DNA of 64,000 nucleotides, taken from Chrysogorgia sp. JL179-B06. Taxonomy: Eukaryota > Cnidaria > Anthozoa > Scleralcyonacea > Chrysogorgiidae. Of this stretch, positions 14,462 through 20,150 are shown in pieces (the stretch's first letter is position 1; each line of letters opens with the position of its first letter). The DNA lies in NCBI GenBank assembly GCA_035772405.1, contig JAYKKM010000173.1, positions 786,501 through 850,500 on the forward strand, in the 5' to 3' direction. Position numbers and translations under genes: made by a program. The notes under the pieces were generated by a model that ran no database searches, was not told the DNA's origin, and was given only the letters and a program-made list of their open reading frames with translations.

Positions 14462-15616
14462 GATCTCTTTCTTCTTCTCTTTCTTCTTCTCTTTCTTCTT
14501 CTCCTCCTCTTCCTCCTCCTCCTCTTCTTCCTCCTCTTCTTACACCTCCTCTTCTTACTCTTACTCCTCCTCCTCCTCTTCTTCCTCCTCCTATTCTTAC
14601 TCCTCCTCTTCTTACTCCTCCTCTTACTCCTCCTCCTCCTCTTCTTCCTCCTCCTCTTCTTACTCCTCCTCTTCTTCCTCCTCCTCTTCTTACTCCTCCT
14701 CTTACTCCTCCTCCTCCTCTTACTCCTCCTCTTACTCTTACTCCTCCTCTTACTCCTACTCCTCCTCTTACTCTTACTCCTACTCCTCCTCTTACTCTTA
14801 CTCCTCTTACTCCTTCTCCTCCTCTTCTTACTCCTCCTCCTCTTACTCTTACTCCTCCTCTTACTCTTACTCCTCTTACTCCTTCTCCTCCTCTTCTTAC
14901 TCCTCCTCCTCTTACTCTTACTCCTCCTCTTACTCTTACTCCTCCTCTTACTCCTACTCCTCCTCTTACTCTTACTCCTCTTACTCCTTCTCCTCCTCTT
15001 CTTACTCCTCCTCTTACTCCTCCTCCTCCTCTTACTCCTCCTCTTACTCTTACTCCTTCTCCTCCTCCTCCTTCTCCTCCTCCTTCTCTTCCTTCTCTTC
15101 CTCCTCCTTCTCTTCCTCCTCCTTCTCTTCCTCCTCCTTCTCCCCCTTCTCCTTCTCCCCCTTCTCCCCTTCTCCTTCTCCCCCTTCTCCTCACCCTCCT
15201 CCTCACCCTCCTCCTTCTCCTCCTCCATCATCACCATCTTCTTTTTCTTCTTCTGTTAGTGTGCTATTTTAGGCTATTATTGATTATTATTGTTGATTAT
15301 TGATTATTATTGTTGATTATTATTGTTATTGTTGATTATTATTGTTGTTATTGTTGTTATTGCTATTACAATTTTGTATTCTCACGTCTTTTTTAACCAA
15401 TAGATATTTTGGTCCTACATTGTTGGAATGTTGACCAACTTAGACAGCTTACCGCTGGAAAGAATTCACTCAATGCTCCGCATGTTTGCCATGAGTGGAC
15501 CCAACACGAGTCAATGCAACGTAGAAGACTTAAAAGGTTTCCTCAACAGGAAAGTCCGAGACGGCGAACTTCAATTTGTCAGCGGAAAGTACAGACTGCC
15601 AAAACCTGGTCGTTAG
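353..15616 (+). CDS. ANAPC2: Anaphase-promoting complex subunit 2, 3' eleven exons (partial gene)
   Basis: ANAPC2 is the cullin-like scaffold subunit of the APC/C ubiquitin ligase. It holds the RING subunit ANAPC11 and drives cyclin and securin destruction. Eleven exons are joined by GT-AG introns with consistent phases: 353-496, 809-878, 4015-4120, 5279-5318, 6610-6715, 7779-7916, 8766-8857, 10307-10476, 11895-12053, 14303-14373 and 15404-15616. The translation follows the family in order: RLLHPGAETTDIL, the acidic linker EEEDWTPDPIDADP, the cullin-homology stretch LELLKLRFGESHLQFCEVML, SNVFWPTFREEKLELPE, HLGLVDLELELEDRT, then the C-terminal winged-helix APC2 domain ending in YRLPKPGR and a stop. 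About half of an animal ANAPC2 (usually around 800 residues) is visible; the N-terminal cullin repeats lie left of the window. The frame is intact, so the gene looks functional. Introns carry many mobile elements. Confidence 0.95.
809..878 (+). CDS. ANAPC2: ANAPC2 exon (TRDDTVRCIVTSLTDE)
   Basis: Acceptor tcttttag, donor gtacgt. The first base completes the Arg codon left by the previous exon. It reads TRDDTVRCIVTSLTDENSTD, the segment found in animals as a TRxDTVRxIV motif. It ends in phase 0. Confidence 0.9.
1053..1890 (-). mobile_element. 5'-truncated CR1/Jockey-group LINE with (GAAT)n 3' tail
   Basis: On the minus strand the element ends in a short ATTC-type tail (gaatgaatgaat at 1054-1065 on +) followed inward by untranslated sequence and the C-terminal end of a reverse-transcriptase ORF. 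The ORF fragment continues past 1746 toward about 1890, where a foldback element begins. It lies in the second visible ANAPC2 intron. Confidence 0.75.
1240..1746 (-). pseudogene. C-terminal fragment of LINE reverse transcriptase ORF
   Basis: 168 codons on the minus strand. The motifs YNSLIQPYFNYCCEVWNV, LQKLQNRATRIIANV and GAALWNSLPADLRKS are typical of the thumb and C-terminal region of CR1/Jockey-group LINE polymerases. The catalytic palm with the DD motif is missing, so this cannot be an active polymerase. It is a remnant in an ANAPC2 intron, on the strand opposite to the host gene. Confidence 0.85.
1895..2089. mobile_element. Foldback/MITE with GGTCTGAGTCGTCTTCT termini
   Basis: The left end ggtctgagtcgtcttct at 1895 is mirrored by agaagacgactcagacc ending at 2089. 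Inner arms also pair (cgatctttttt with aaaaggatcg). It has no coding capacity, so it is a short non-autonomous DNA element or palindromic repeat next to the LINE remnant. Confidence 0.65.
2090..2520. other. Intron spacer, no recognised feature
   Basis: This stretch of the second visible ANAPC2 intron holds no recognisable exon or repeat. A short minus-strand frame at 2285-2503 resembles nothing known and is treated as chance. Confidence 0.4.
3040..3220. repeat. Repeat segment matched in inverted orientation at 5890-6060
   Basis: The run from tagcactttcaggagatgacgtca through aaatagctcatttgcaa to gagctattaatagc recurs as its reverse complement near 5890-6060 (gctattaatagctcaaa ... tgacgtcatc). 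The two are diverged copies of one repeat family about 2.8 kb apart. Confidence 0.55.
3222..3460 (-). mobile_element. LINE 3'-end fragment with (ATT)n tail, copy a
   Basis: An (AAT)n run is followed by aagacgtattaggagcatta and caatgctcttacaacaata. The same sequence occurs at 5449, at 10218 (opposite strand) and at 12113, where it adjoins a reverse-transcriptase C-terminus. This is therefore the 3' untranslated end of that LINE family, on the minus strand, truncated. Confidence 0.75.
3633..3730 (-). mobile_element. 5S rRNA-derived SINE head or 5S pseudogene
   Basis: Read on the minus strand this contains gaggttaagcctgatcgggc and gttaatacttggatgggtga, closely matching the internal promoter region (box A, intermediate element, box C) of eukaryotic 5S rRNA. 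Flanks do not complete a 5S gene. A 5S-derived SINE (SINE3-like) or processed pseudogene fits best. It sits inside the foldback element at 2521-3957. Confidence 0.7.
4015..4120 (+). CDS. ANAPC2: ANAPC2 exon (acidic linker DWTPDPIDADP)
   Basis: Acceptor ctcctccag at 4014, donor gtaag at 4121. It encodes ELLQGDSKALEESHPQ and the acidic run EEEDWTPDPIDADP, the linker that in other animals reads EDWVPDPVDADP. It enters in phase 0 and leaves in phase 1. Confidence 0.93.
4501..4795. mobile_element. ~295-bp MITE, copy 1 (ATAGTCAATCGAGATATGG ends)
   Basis: Termini are atagtcaatcgagatatgg and ccatatttcgattgactat. A second copy lies inverted at 27151-27446 and shares the internal order: the ttaggtttattaatatttaa stretch, the cccaaacgattctattgg stretch and the agatagaacaaagactttag stretch. 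There is no ORF, so it is a non-autonomous DNA transposon. Confidence 0.8.
5064..5110. repeat. Short palindrome around 5085
   Basis: cgcagacgactaaaac is mirrored by gtttagtcgtctacgg, with a loop of about 15 bases. It has the look of a foldback-element core. No other feature was seen around it in the intron. Confidence 0.5.
5279..5318 (+). CDS. ANAPC2: ANAPC2 40-nt exon (KPSRSRKSSDII)
   Basis: Acceptor gtccctag at 5278, donor gtaaag at 5319. The 40 nt fit exactly between phase 1 on the left and phase 2 on the right. The encoded KPSRSRKSSDIIS matches the basic stretch before the LVxIYGSxDLF motif in other ANAPC2 proteins. Too short to appear in ORF scans; found by phase and family match. Confidence 0.88.
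5449..5590 (-). mobile_element. LINE 3'-end fragment with (ATT)n tail, copy b
   Basis: Same sequence as copies a and d: an (AAT)n run, then aagacgtattaggagcatta and atgctcttacaacaatat, ending near ccactatgaac. Only the 3' untranslated end is present. Confidence 0.75.
5749..6342. mobile_element. MITE with ~130-bp inverted arms
   Basis: cctatgaaatgaaaattaag at 5749 is mirrored by acttaattttcatttcatag near 6340. The arms continue inward through atttaaatgaa / ttcatttaaat and cttgaggtattta / tagtctaagtatctcaag. There is no ORF. The interior matches, inverted, the repeat at 3040-3220. Confidence 0.75.
6398..6528 (+). repeat. Minisatellite, ~15-17 bp unit (CTTATTTTCGGAGGG)
   Basis: Eight or so imperfect tandem copies of ttattttcggagggc-type units, with variants such as ttattctcgggggtt. 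Two overlapping plus-strand frames here (6352-6582 and 6366-6719) owe their openness to this repeat and are not genes. Confidence 0.8.
6610..6715 (+). CDS. ANAPC2: ANAPC2 exon (MLVNIYGSRDLFVSEYR)
   Basis: Acceptor ttgttatag, donor gtaag at 6716. It encodes LVNIYGSRDLFVSEYRTLL and ILASFNYDNAKE, the conserved cullin-homology core. It enters in phase 2 and leaves in phase 0. Confidence 0.94.
7240..7600 (+). pseudogene. LINE reverse-transcriptase C-terminus, decayed
   Basis: In one frame (7244-7410) the text reads DVDLYLQSHTERRTRG and NYKYRVYKATKNVYFYSFF. A frame change then gives the typical FFPRTI motif and an NSLPSDIV-like motif after a stop codon. This is the usual end of cnidarian LINE polymerases. 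A short ATGTAGATGTAGATG run near 7575-7597 looks like the 3' tail. It is frameshifted and stopped, hence dead; it lies in an ANAPC2 intron in the same orientation as the gene. Confidence 0.7.
7779..7916 (+). CDS. ANAPC2: ANAPC2 exon (LELLKLRFGESHLQFCEVML)
   Basis: Acceptor cattttag, donor gtaata. Exactly 46 codons in phase 0: LRYLELLKLRFGE, LQFCEVMLKDVADSRRINTN. This is one of the most conserved blocks of the ANAPC2 cullin domain. Confidence 0.95.
8215..8340 (-). pseudogene. LINE reverse-transcriptase C-terminal scrap
   Basis: The minus strand reads RIHAKDWNTLSEDIRN followed by SHLKSKFLKYI and a stop at 8242. The W-N-L-IR and FK/FL spacing is the end of a CR1-type polymerase. It is cut on its 5' side exactly at the CTGT microsatellite, as if the repeat marked the breakpoint. 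Confidence 0.6.
8341..8424. repeat. (CTGT)n microsatellite
   Basis: About 21 perfect tandem copies of ctgt (GACA on the minus strand). It is the same tetramer that tails several LINEs in the right half of the window. Overlapping ORFs made of CLSV or DRQT repeats are artefacts. Confidence 0.97.
8766..8857 (+). CDS. ANAPC2: ANAPC2 exon (LSNVFWPTFREEKLELPE)
   Basis: Acceptor gtttgcag, donor gtttga. It encodes PSVNVHAMILSNVFWPTF and REEKLELPEQVK, equivalent to the family's ILSSEFWPPFKDEKLE motif. It leaves in phase 2. Confidence 0.94.
8911..9080. mobile_element. Short MITE, family TTTCATAATGGC, copy 1
   Basis: Left tttcataatggc is mirrored by gccattatgaaa. The arms include tttatttaaattagccttt and aaaggctaatttgcatgaat. 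Related copies lie at 20753-20915 and 22486-22625. There is no ORF. Confidence 0.75.
9134..9593. mobile_element. MITE with ~140-bp inverted arms
   Basis: acttaaagtgtctatgaagt at 9134 is mirrored by acttcatagatactttaagt near 9593. The arms continue inward through ttcgctagcattttttt, gacaaagtagcacggca and tcttcgagctatcaactc. There is no ORF. Confidence 0.8.
9627..9777. mobile_element. Foldback element (AAACAATTATTGGAT ends)
   Basis: aaacaattattggattcggc is mirrored by tcatccaataattgttt. The centre holds the paired cagacatctgtcaatgttat / ataacattgacctcggtctg arms. Pieces of the same element reappear at 9944-9970 and 10218-10270 on either side of a LINE fragment, implying that the LINE landed inside a second copy. 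Confidence 0.65.
9984..10218 (+). mobile_element. LINE 3'-end fragment, copy c, with internal deletion
   Basis: This is the reverse complement of the end of the LINE at 12113-12630. It includes the gagccaaaatccaaaacggt piece of the coding part and the shared 3' UTR ending in a short ATT run. About 90 bases between catggagacagaac and the A/T-rich start of the 3' UTR are missing relative to the 12-kb copy. Confidence 0.7.
10307..10476 (+). CDS. ANAPC2: ANAPC2 exon (HLGLVDLELELEDRT)
   Basis: Acceptor gattttcag, donor gtaagt at 10477. It encodes TLQWIPHLGLVDLELELEDR and TVSFSVTPARAATIMHFQEK, matching the family's WKHTLGLVTMDVEL and SVAVTPVQAVILLYFQ. It enters in phase 2 and leaves in phase 1. 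Confidence 0.95.
10536..10935. mobile_element. Foldback element with ~190-bp arms, CpG-bearing core
   Basis: The left arm runs from about 10536 (ccggaagtagctcgttgtgg) through gagacagagactatctgtct and atgctaaaatgaatcagttg. It pairs with the right arm (caactgattcattttagcat, agacagatagtctctg, ending near 10935). The core tggcggccatattgg / ccaatatggccgcca is nearly perfect. Confidence 0.75.
10936..11894. other. ANAPC2 intron, no strong feature
   Basis: AT-rich intron sequence. Two partly paired stretches (around 11380-11450 and 11690-11770, sharing an aaaacaactgttt-like piece and a gcgcagtagcaa-like piece) suggest a degraded inverted-repeat element. Minus-strand frames here have no recognisable similarity. 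Confidence 0.45.
11895..12053 (+). CDS. ANAPC2: ANAPC2 exon (winged-helix start, WTLDELSSTMHM)
   Basis: Acceptor tttatttcag, donor gtaata. It encodes RWTLDELSSTMHMASGVLRR and LGFWLGQGVLKQEGQDTYVV, matching the start of the C-terminal APC2 winged-helix domain (WTLEELSKAVKMPVALLRR in vertebrates). It leaves in phase 1. Confidence 0.95.
12111..12700 (-). mobile_element. LINE copy d: RT C-terminus plus 3' UTR and (ATT)n tail
   Basis: The tail (AAT)n at 12113-12128 is followed by the same 3' UTR as copies a, b and c and by an open reverse-transcriptase C-terminus at 12169-12630. This copy links the orphan 3' ends to an L2/CR1-type LINE. It is 5' truncated at about 12700, where an (ATT)n run begins. 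Confidence 0.8.
12169..12630 (-). pseudogene. C-terminal LINE reverse-transcriptase fragment
   Basis: 153 codons on minus. HISPVLRNLHWLPVRSRIVF and ILIITFKALHGQAPVYITDL are hallmark thumb-region motifs of L2/CR1-type LINEs; AAPKLWNSLPQEIRS follows. The last 40 residues come from read-through into the 3' UTR. The catalytic palm is absent. Confidence 0.85.
12705..12742. repeat. (ATT)n microsatellite
   Basis: About 12 tandem att units with one interruption, at the boundary between the LINE and the next foldback element. Confidence 0.85.
12855..13184. mobile_element. Near-perfect hairpin, ~145-bp arms
   Basis: The left arm (taaagtgcatataacgtctg ...) pairs almost perfectly with the right arm (... 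cagacgttataggcacttta-like end), with an apex near 13020. Both arms include the TGACGTCA-type stretch and atgaagatgaaattttcagc. The family recurs, more diverged, at 25495-25835. Confidence 0.85.
13188..13461. repeat. Third palindrome nested in the 12.7-13.6 kb element
   Basis: aaaaagtgaaatttcaaatt at about 13186 is mirrored by cttgaaatttcactttttta near 13461. Inward, agaaagttctcaaaaagc pairs with ttttttgagaactttct. Confidence 0.6.
14303..14373 (+). CDS. ANAPC2: ANAPC2 exon (VVYDPESESAMATSED)
   Basis: Acceptor tgattttcag, donor gttaat. It encodes DVVYDPESESAMATSEDQRE and GALQ, corresponding to the acidic linker VLIDSDDESDSGMASQADQKEE in vertebrates. Phases fit (2 nt in, 0 out). The donor lies only about 15 bp before a (GTT)n run. 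Confidence 0.85.
14388..14461. repeat. (GTT)n microsatellite
   Basis: About 24 perfect gtt units directly after the donor of the penultimate ANAPC2 exon. Poly-Cys, poly-Leu and poly-Asn/Gln ORFs across it are artefacts. Confidence 0.97.
14462..15255. repeat. ~790-bp pure pyrimidine tract, (CTC/CTT/ACTC)n
   Basis: The plus strand is almost exclusively C and T, with regular TA interruptions (ttactcctcc units), inside the last ANAPC2 intron. Such mirror-like homopurine-homopyrimidine tracts can form triplex DNA. Three long ORFs (polySer/Tyr, polyLeu, polyArg/Gly) are composition artefacts. Confidence 0.95.
15275..15366. repeat. (ATT/GTT)n-rich simple repeat
   Basis: Degenerate attattgttgattatt units between the pyrimidine tract and the last ANAPC2 exon. 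Confidence 0.8.
15404..15616 (+). CDS. ANAPC2: ANAPC2 terminal exon with stop
   Basis: Acceptor ttaaccaatag. 71 codons including the TAG at 15614-15616. It encodes IFWSYIVGMLTNLDSLPLER, IHSMLRMFAMSGP, DLKGFLNRKVRDGELQF and YRLPKPGR, matching the end of the family (FWTYIQAMLTNLESL, LQGYLQKKVRDQQL, YRLPK). The open frame starting at 15428 is the inner part of this exon. Confidence 0.96.
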   Translation: MFWSYIVGMLTNLDSLPLERIHSMLRMFAMSGPNTSQCNVEDLKGFLNRKVRDGELQFVSGKYRLPKPGR

Positions 15617-15910
15617 CTCAACACTCTTCCAGCTCTTTGTTCTTCAATGCTGATGGCGCGTGAATTCAGTTGTGACATGGACTGCCAAAATACTCAGTCA
15701 GTCACCTAGACTTGCATATAAGTCCGTTTCAAAATCTGGAGGAGCGAGCAAGCGAGCGAACGACTGGTATGGCGCTGGAGGTGAGTTGAAGCGCCAAAGT
15801 TGACCGACCTGTTTTGGGGTCGGAGATATGTCTATATTTACGCTCGTTGCAACTGTCAGTCAAATTAATAATTGTTCTTTGAGGAATTTCATTCTTTGTT
15901 TGTCGGCTTT
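15617..15910. other. Probable ANAPC2 3' UTR and spacer
   Basis: No repeat or gene recognised. No unambiguous AATAAA was picked out close to the stop. Confidence 0.4.
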
Positions 15911-16167
15911 ATTTAGCCTCCTCCGCAGACAACTCTTTTTCCCGAGTCAAATAGCTTCCAAGGCTTTGGCTGCTGTCCCCTCTTCGTCGACCGGACCATC
16001 CCAACCAAAACATTGCTCGCACAGCCTTGGAAGTAGCCTGCGTACAGACGCTCGCGGGCGCGAAAAGGCGGTGTTTTTCAAATTTCACAGACTATGACGT
16101 AGCTACCTTGGAAGCTATTTGACACGGAAAAAAGAAGCCACAGAGTTGCCTGCGGGAGAGGCTAGAC
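15911..16167. mobile_element. Foldback/MITE (AGCCTC...GAGGCT ends)
   Basis: agcctcctccgcagacaactc is mirrored by gagttgcctgcgggagaggct. Inward, gtcaaatagcttccaaggc pairs with accttggaagctatttgac. There is no ORF. Confidence 0.7.
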
Positions 16168-16228
16168 TTTATTGAAGTCGATCAGCATTCAGCACCTTCG
16201 ATAGACTTTCGTCAAAATACATGTTAAA

Positions 16229-16800
16229 ATTGCTTAAAAATCGCTCCCGATTTAGTTGTAGTAGTAACTTTATTTAAGCATATAATATTAAAAATATGAA
16301 CAAATCTACCCTAATACTAATCTACAATACAATATATAATAATTCAAAAAAAAGTTTCTAAAAGTCTAAAAATAATTGAATTTAACAATACACGTGAGAG
16401 GCAAGAATGGTATGATTTACAATCGCGTAAATCAGTGAGAAGAGAATTCCACACTTTTGCTCCGCTGTAAGAAAAGCTTTTTTTAGGTATTCTGTTTTTG
16501 GCAGAGGCAACTGCAGGGAGCTATCAGAACCCCTAAGGTTGTAATTAAATACTCCACAATTTTTAATGAATTTGGTGCCATATACATCTGTTTTGCTTTC
16601 ACTTTTTTCTTTTCTTTTGTTTCACTATTCTTTGCTTTTCACTTTAATGTTTCCAATCCCAAGGCGGCTAATGCCTCCTGGTTGGAACATCATTACTCAT
16701 GCGCATTAAGACACGTGCAGACCCATTCTGGAGTTTTTGCAGTCTTTGTGATATGCCGCGGATTAGAATAGTGGTAATAATTTTGGAATTTTCCCACGCA
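16229..16800 (-). pseudogene. Decayed CR1/Jockey-type LINE 3' end
   Basis: The minus strand reads YNLRGSDSSLQLPLPKTEY, then after a one-base frame change SFSYSGAKVWNSLLTDLR. This is the polymerase C-terminus (compare AYSGSVLWNNLPSS in the LINEs at 42 and 48 kb). The 3' end carries an aactttatttaagcata piece and a short GTA run at about 16257-16268. Frameshifted and 5' truncated. Confidence 0.7.
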
Positions 16801-16813
16801 ATCTCATGGTAGG

Positions 16814-17137
16814 TTACGCACGCGTGCTTTGACAAAGCAGAATTTCCTTTTTCGAAAATAAAATAGCCTTTTGGTATTCTTTTAAACGCGTACGAAACTG
16901 ACGTTTAGTCTGACCGATGTAACTCCTGATCACAGTCATTGCACGGAATGGAATAAATAGCGTCTTTCCTCTGTTCCTTCGCAATACGAACTTAGGTTTT
17001 GCAAAAATATGACCCAACGTCAAGAAATGTTTTTGAGCAACTTTTACGTTGAAACTACCTAAGATTCTTTTAATTTGGTTCCGTAATTCAAAAGAAGAAT
17101 TTTTGAATTGCTGCTTGCTATGCCTTGTGGGATACAA
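16814..17137 (-). pseudogene. Penelope-like element GIY-YIG endonuclease fragment
   Basis: The minus-strand frame (107 codons) holds QIKRILGSFNVKVAQKHFLT and SYIGQTKRQFRTRLKEYQKA, the latter the YIG core of the GIY-YIG endonuclease that follows the reverse transcriptase in Penelope-like retroelements. Upstream RT and the rest of the nuclease are missing, so this is a truncated remnant. It ends about 30 bp before the SMIM30-like start. Confidence 0.75.
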
Positions 17138-17166
17138 TCATGTGATTGTCCACAGAATAATCAAAA

Positions 17167-17349
17167 ATGGCTGATCGGTTGTGTAACTATGTCCTTGTAC
17201 AATTTCTGTTGTTTTTGTTCGCATTCGTTCAACCGGTGGCTGCTTTCGATGCAGGAGATGCCTTGGCCTTAATCCTTGGCCTAATTATCGGAATAATGGG
17301 GATCTGTGCTTGTCTTGGAGCATACGCAAGGAGGAAAGAAGGTGTTTAA
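17167..17349 (+). CDS. SMIM30: SMIM30-like small integral membrane protein
   Basis: 60 codons in one exon, starting at the first ATG after aatcaaaa. Residues 1-27 form a signal-like hydrophobic stretch (LVQFLLFLFAFVQPVAAFDA). Residues 31-52 form a membrane helix containing GDALALILGLIIGIMGICAC followed by LGAYARRKEG. Vertebrate SMIM30 has the same size and the same layout, GDAIALLLG then ITGICACLGVYARKR. In vertebrates it is a membrane micropeptide of the ER and related membranes; that role is family knowledge, not visible here. It lies between the Penelope remnant on the left and a probable 3' UTR on the right. Single-exon coding with good conservation makes chance unlikely; a retrocopy cannot be excluded. 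Confidence 0.85.
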   Translation: MADRLCNYVLVQFLLFLFAFVQPVAAFDAGDALALILGLIIGIMGICACLGAYARRKEGV

Positions 17350-17916
17350 ATTTAATATAAACGAGAGGAATAATAATTGAATTTGAGCCTGAGGAGAATT
17401 GTCATTGACATTGTGGATGTATTTTGTTGTTTTGAATCGAATGAAGATTACCTATGATTGGTACAGCTGGACTATTCGATATAATATTAATATGTAGTTT
17501 TCCACACAGACGTGGTGTCGATTTGTACTTGTACAGTTGTACTCAGTCTCAGAAGATTAAATATGAGTGCGACTGAACATCGTAAAAGCTGTTTCAACTT
17601 CTGCATGTGTGGCCTGCCTAATGTCTTGATTCCATTGTTTACAACCATATTTGGCGGATAACGTCTTCATCCATATCGTCGTCAGTTTCTCCGCAGACTG
17701 TTCAAGTTAGTAGTTTGCTTTTGCTTGGAAATGGACGGTGAAGGTATTTCGCAACGTTTAATAATGTGAAATTATTTTTTTAGTAACTGCTCTGTCGAAC
17801 TTAATTTAAACATTCACCTATTCTTGTAATTATTTACTAAAGTTAGAATTGCCTGTCTAATTTTGCTTATGCTGGTTGAATTATGATGAAATTTCAATTT
17901 GTTTGATGGTTATGCA
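17350..17916. other. Spacer after SMIM30-like ORF
   Basis: AT-rich, with no exon or repeat recognised. It probably includes the 3' UTR of the SMIM30-like gene. Confidence 0.4.
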
Positions 17917-19262
17917 CTGATCAATTTGAAGGTGTAACATCCTGCCCCCAGGCATTTGAATTTTAGAAATTCCAATGATCAAACTCCCCACCCCTCATCA
18001 AAAAATATGGTCAAATCCCCCATACTTCAAGTCGAATTAGCAGTCAAATGCCCCATTTATAGCAGTTAAAAGTCTCACTTAATTTCTCCAATCCTTGATT
18101 CTGTCTTAACCAAGCCTTGACAAAACTCACATCTTTGTTTTTAAACTCCTGGACTTCACTATACCCACAGTCTGTTTCTACCTAGGCTTGAACAGGGTTG
18201 AGCTGGCCAGCTTGAACAGGGTTGTCAACAGGCCTGTTCATGGATGTTGGAACAGTATTGTTCATGGCTGATTATCGAACAGTGTTGAACAACATTGTTC
18301 ATGCATGATCACAACATGTTGTCAGAGCATGATGAAATAACAAGGTTGAGCAGCATTGTTACAACAGCCATGAACTTGGTTGTTCTATCAAGCTGGTTTT
18401 TGTATGTTCTCACATGCATGAACAACTGCTGTCGATTCAACAAGCCTGTCACAACATGTTGAAACATGCTTGAACAGTGCTGTTATTTTAACAGTCCTGA
18501 TCTATCATGTTGACAATGCTGTTAGAGGCATGTTGAACCAACAACCTTGTTACAACCTGTGAGATTTTTACATGTGTAGCTTGTTGGTCATACATATGTT
18601 TGCATCTGTTTTAGAAAATGAGGGAGTGTGGGAACTGGTAACTAGCTTGTTAGTCAAACGTCCTTTATACCATACACACGTAAAAATCTCACAGGTTGTA
18701 ACAATGTTGTTGCTTCAACATGCCTGTAACAGCATTGTCAACATAATAGAACAGGACTGTTAAAATAACAGCACTGTTCAAGCATGTTGTGACAGGCTTG
18801 TTGAATCATCAGCAGTTGTTCATGCAATGTGAGAACATGCAAAAACCAGCTTGGTAGAACAACCAAGTTCATGGCTATTGTAACAATGCTGTTCAACCTT
18901 GTTTTTCATCATGCTCTGACAACATGTTGTATCATGTATGAACAATGTTGTTCAACACTGTTCAAGCCTGTTCGATCATCAGCCATGAACAATGTTGTTC
19001 AACACTGTTCAAGCCTGTTTGATTATCAGCCATGAACAATAGTTTTTCAACATCCATGAAGGCTTGTTGACAACCCTGTTCAAGCTGGCCAGCTCAACCC
19101 TGCCGATATCAACATGTTTTAGGCTGTTCACAGGTAGAAACAGACTGTGCGTTTTTACGTGTGTAGGTGGGATCAAATGCCCCACTCTAGTCAGGTTTCA
19201 TTGTGTCAAATGCCCAAATGTGGGGACAGGGTGATGTTACACCTTCAAATTGATTGGTGCAT
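17917..19262. mobile_element. Giant foldback built of AACA-TGTT palindromes
   Basis: Outer arms: tgatcaatttgaaggtgtaa near 17920 pairs with ttacaccttcaaattgattg near 19250, including the gcccc/ggggac stretches. Inner arms: cagtctgtttctacct near 18168 pairs with aggtagaaacagactg near 19130, and the gggttgagctggccagcttg stretch is mirrored near 19085. The 900 bp between consist of many imperfect palindromic units such as gaacaacattgttc and aacatgttg. The apex is near 18660. No real ORF is present; short frames here are by-products. Confidence 0.8.
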
Positions 19263-19611
19263 TAGCTCAAGAATGAAGAGCCTTAATGCACCTATTATCA
19301 TCTTCCACAAGGGGAGTAACCTTGGCTTATCCTGTGGAATGCAACAAAGTTAAATCAATAAACATTAAAATTTGAAACAACAATATTTTCAAACAATGGA
19401 ATCATTTTTAGTGTTTTGAAAACACGAAAATTAGTATCCTATTAATGAACTTATGTGTATCAAACTTGAACAACGATGTGTCATTTACTTTTCATTCAAA
19501 GATTCTGAATTCCAACAAGCGGATGGTTAAATGAGAAAATAACAGATTCTTTAACTTACCTTTTTCGGTTCATCCATATCCACCACAGCCAAGCCAAAGA
19601 GGACACATGTT
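19263..19611. other. Spacer, no recognised feature
   Basis: Nothing recognisable on either strand. Confidence 0.4.
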
Positions 19612-19806
19612 CTAAGGAAAGTGAAGGAAAATTTTGAGTGTTGGAATATATACATTTTAAGACCAAACCGGGACCAGTTCGGCAACGGCCTCCATAGCTC
19701 AGTGGTCAGAGCACTGCACTAGCGTCACTGGTTCAGTTCCAGCCAGAAGGCTATGTATATATTCCAACACTCGAAATTTTCCTTCACCATAAATCCTTAG
19801 AACATG
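19612..19806 (+). mobile_element. tRNA-derived SINE, copy 1, with inverted flank
   Basis: ccatagctcagtggtcagag (A-box-like) and ggttcagttcc (B-box-like) stand at tRNA spacing, but no clean cloverleaf or acceptor stem forms. The 3' body (gtatatattccaacactcg, then aaattttccttcaccataaa) is shared with the copy at 40250. The same 3' body also occurs inverted just upstream (gaaggaaaattttgagtgtt), making a palindrome around the tRNA-like head. Confidence 0.75.
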
Positions 19807-20150
19807 TAGTTTAATTGAGTGAAATGTCAAATATTACTTGTAATAATTATACCCAAATAGGACACAGTCGGACATCCGTCATAGATAGGTCACATGGAAA
19901 ATTATCTCTGAATCCCTAACCAGATCCAAATATTATAAATACTATTAACCCTAAATCAACCCTAAACTCTAATTTTGGTTATCAGCAACAATTAAAGTTT
20001 TTCAAAGACAATTTATGATGTAACTATTTGTAGTTTTGACAGATATCCATCCGAGTGTGCTGCCCAGGGCTGTCAGTTAATATCTGAGCCTGAGGTCAGG
20101 AAATCCAGTATCATGCACAATCTGACAAATCCCTGGGCAGTAAACTTTAT

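Noticed and set aside
14240..15272. PolyLeu, polySer and polyArg ORFs over the ANAPC2 intron
   Set aside because: Composition effect of the (GTT)n run and the pyrimidine tract.
19680..19760. Functional tRNA gene
   Set aside because: A- and B-box-like motifs are present but no acceptor stem or full cloverleaf forms, and the same unit with the same tail occurs at 40250, so it is a SINE.
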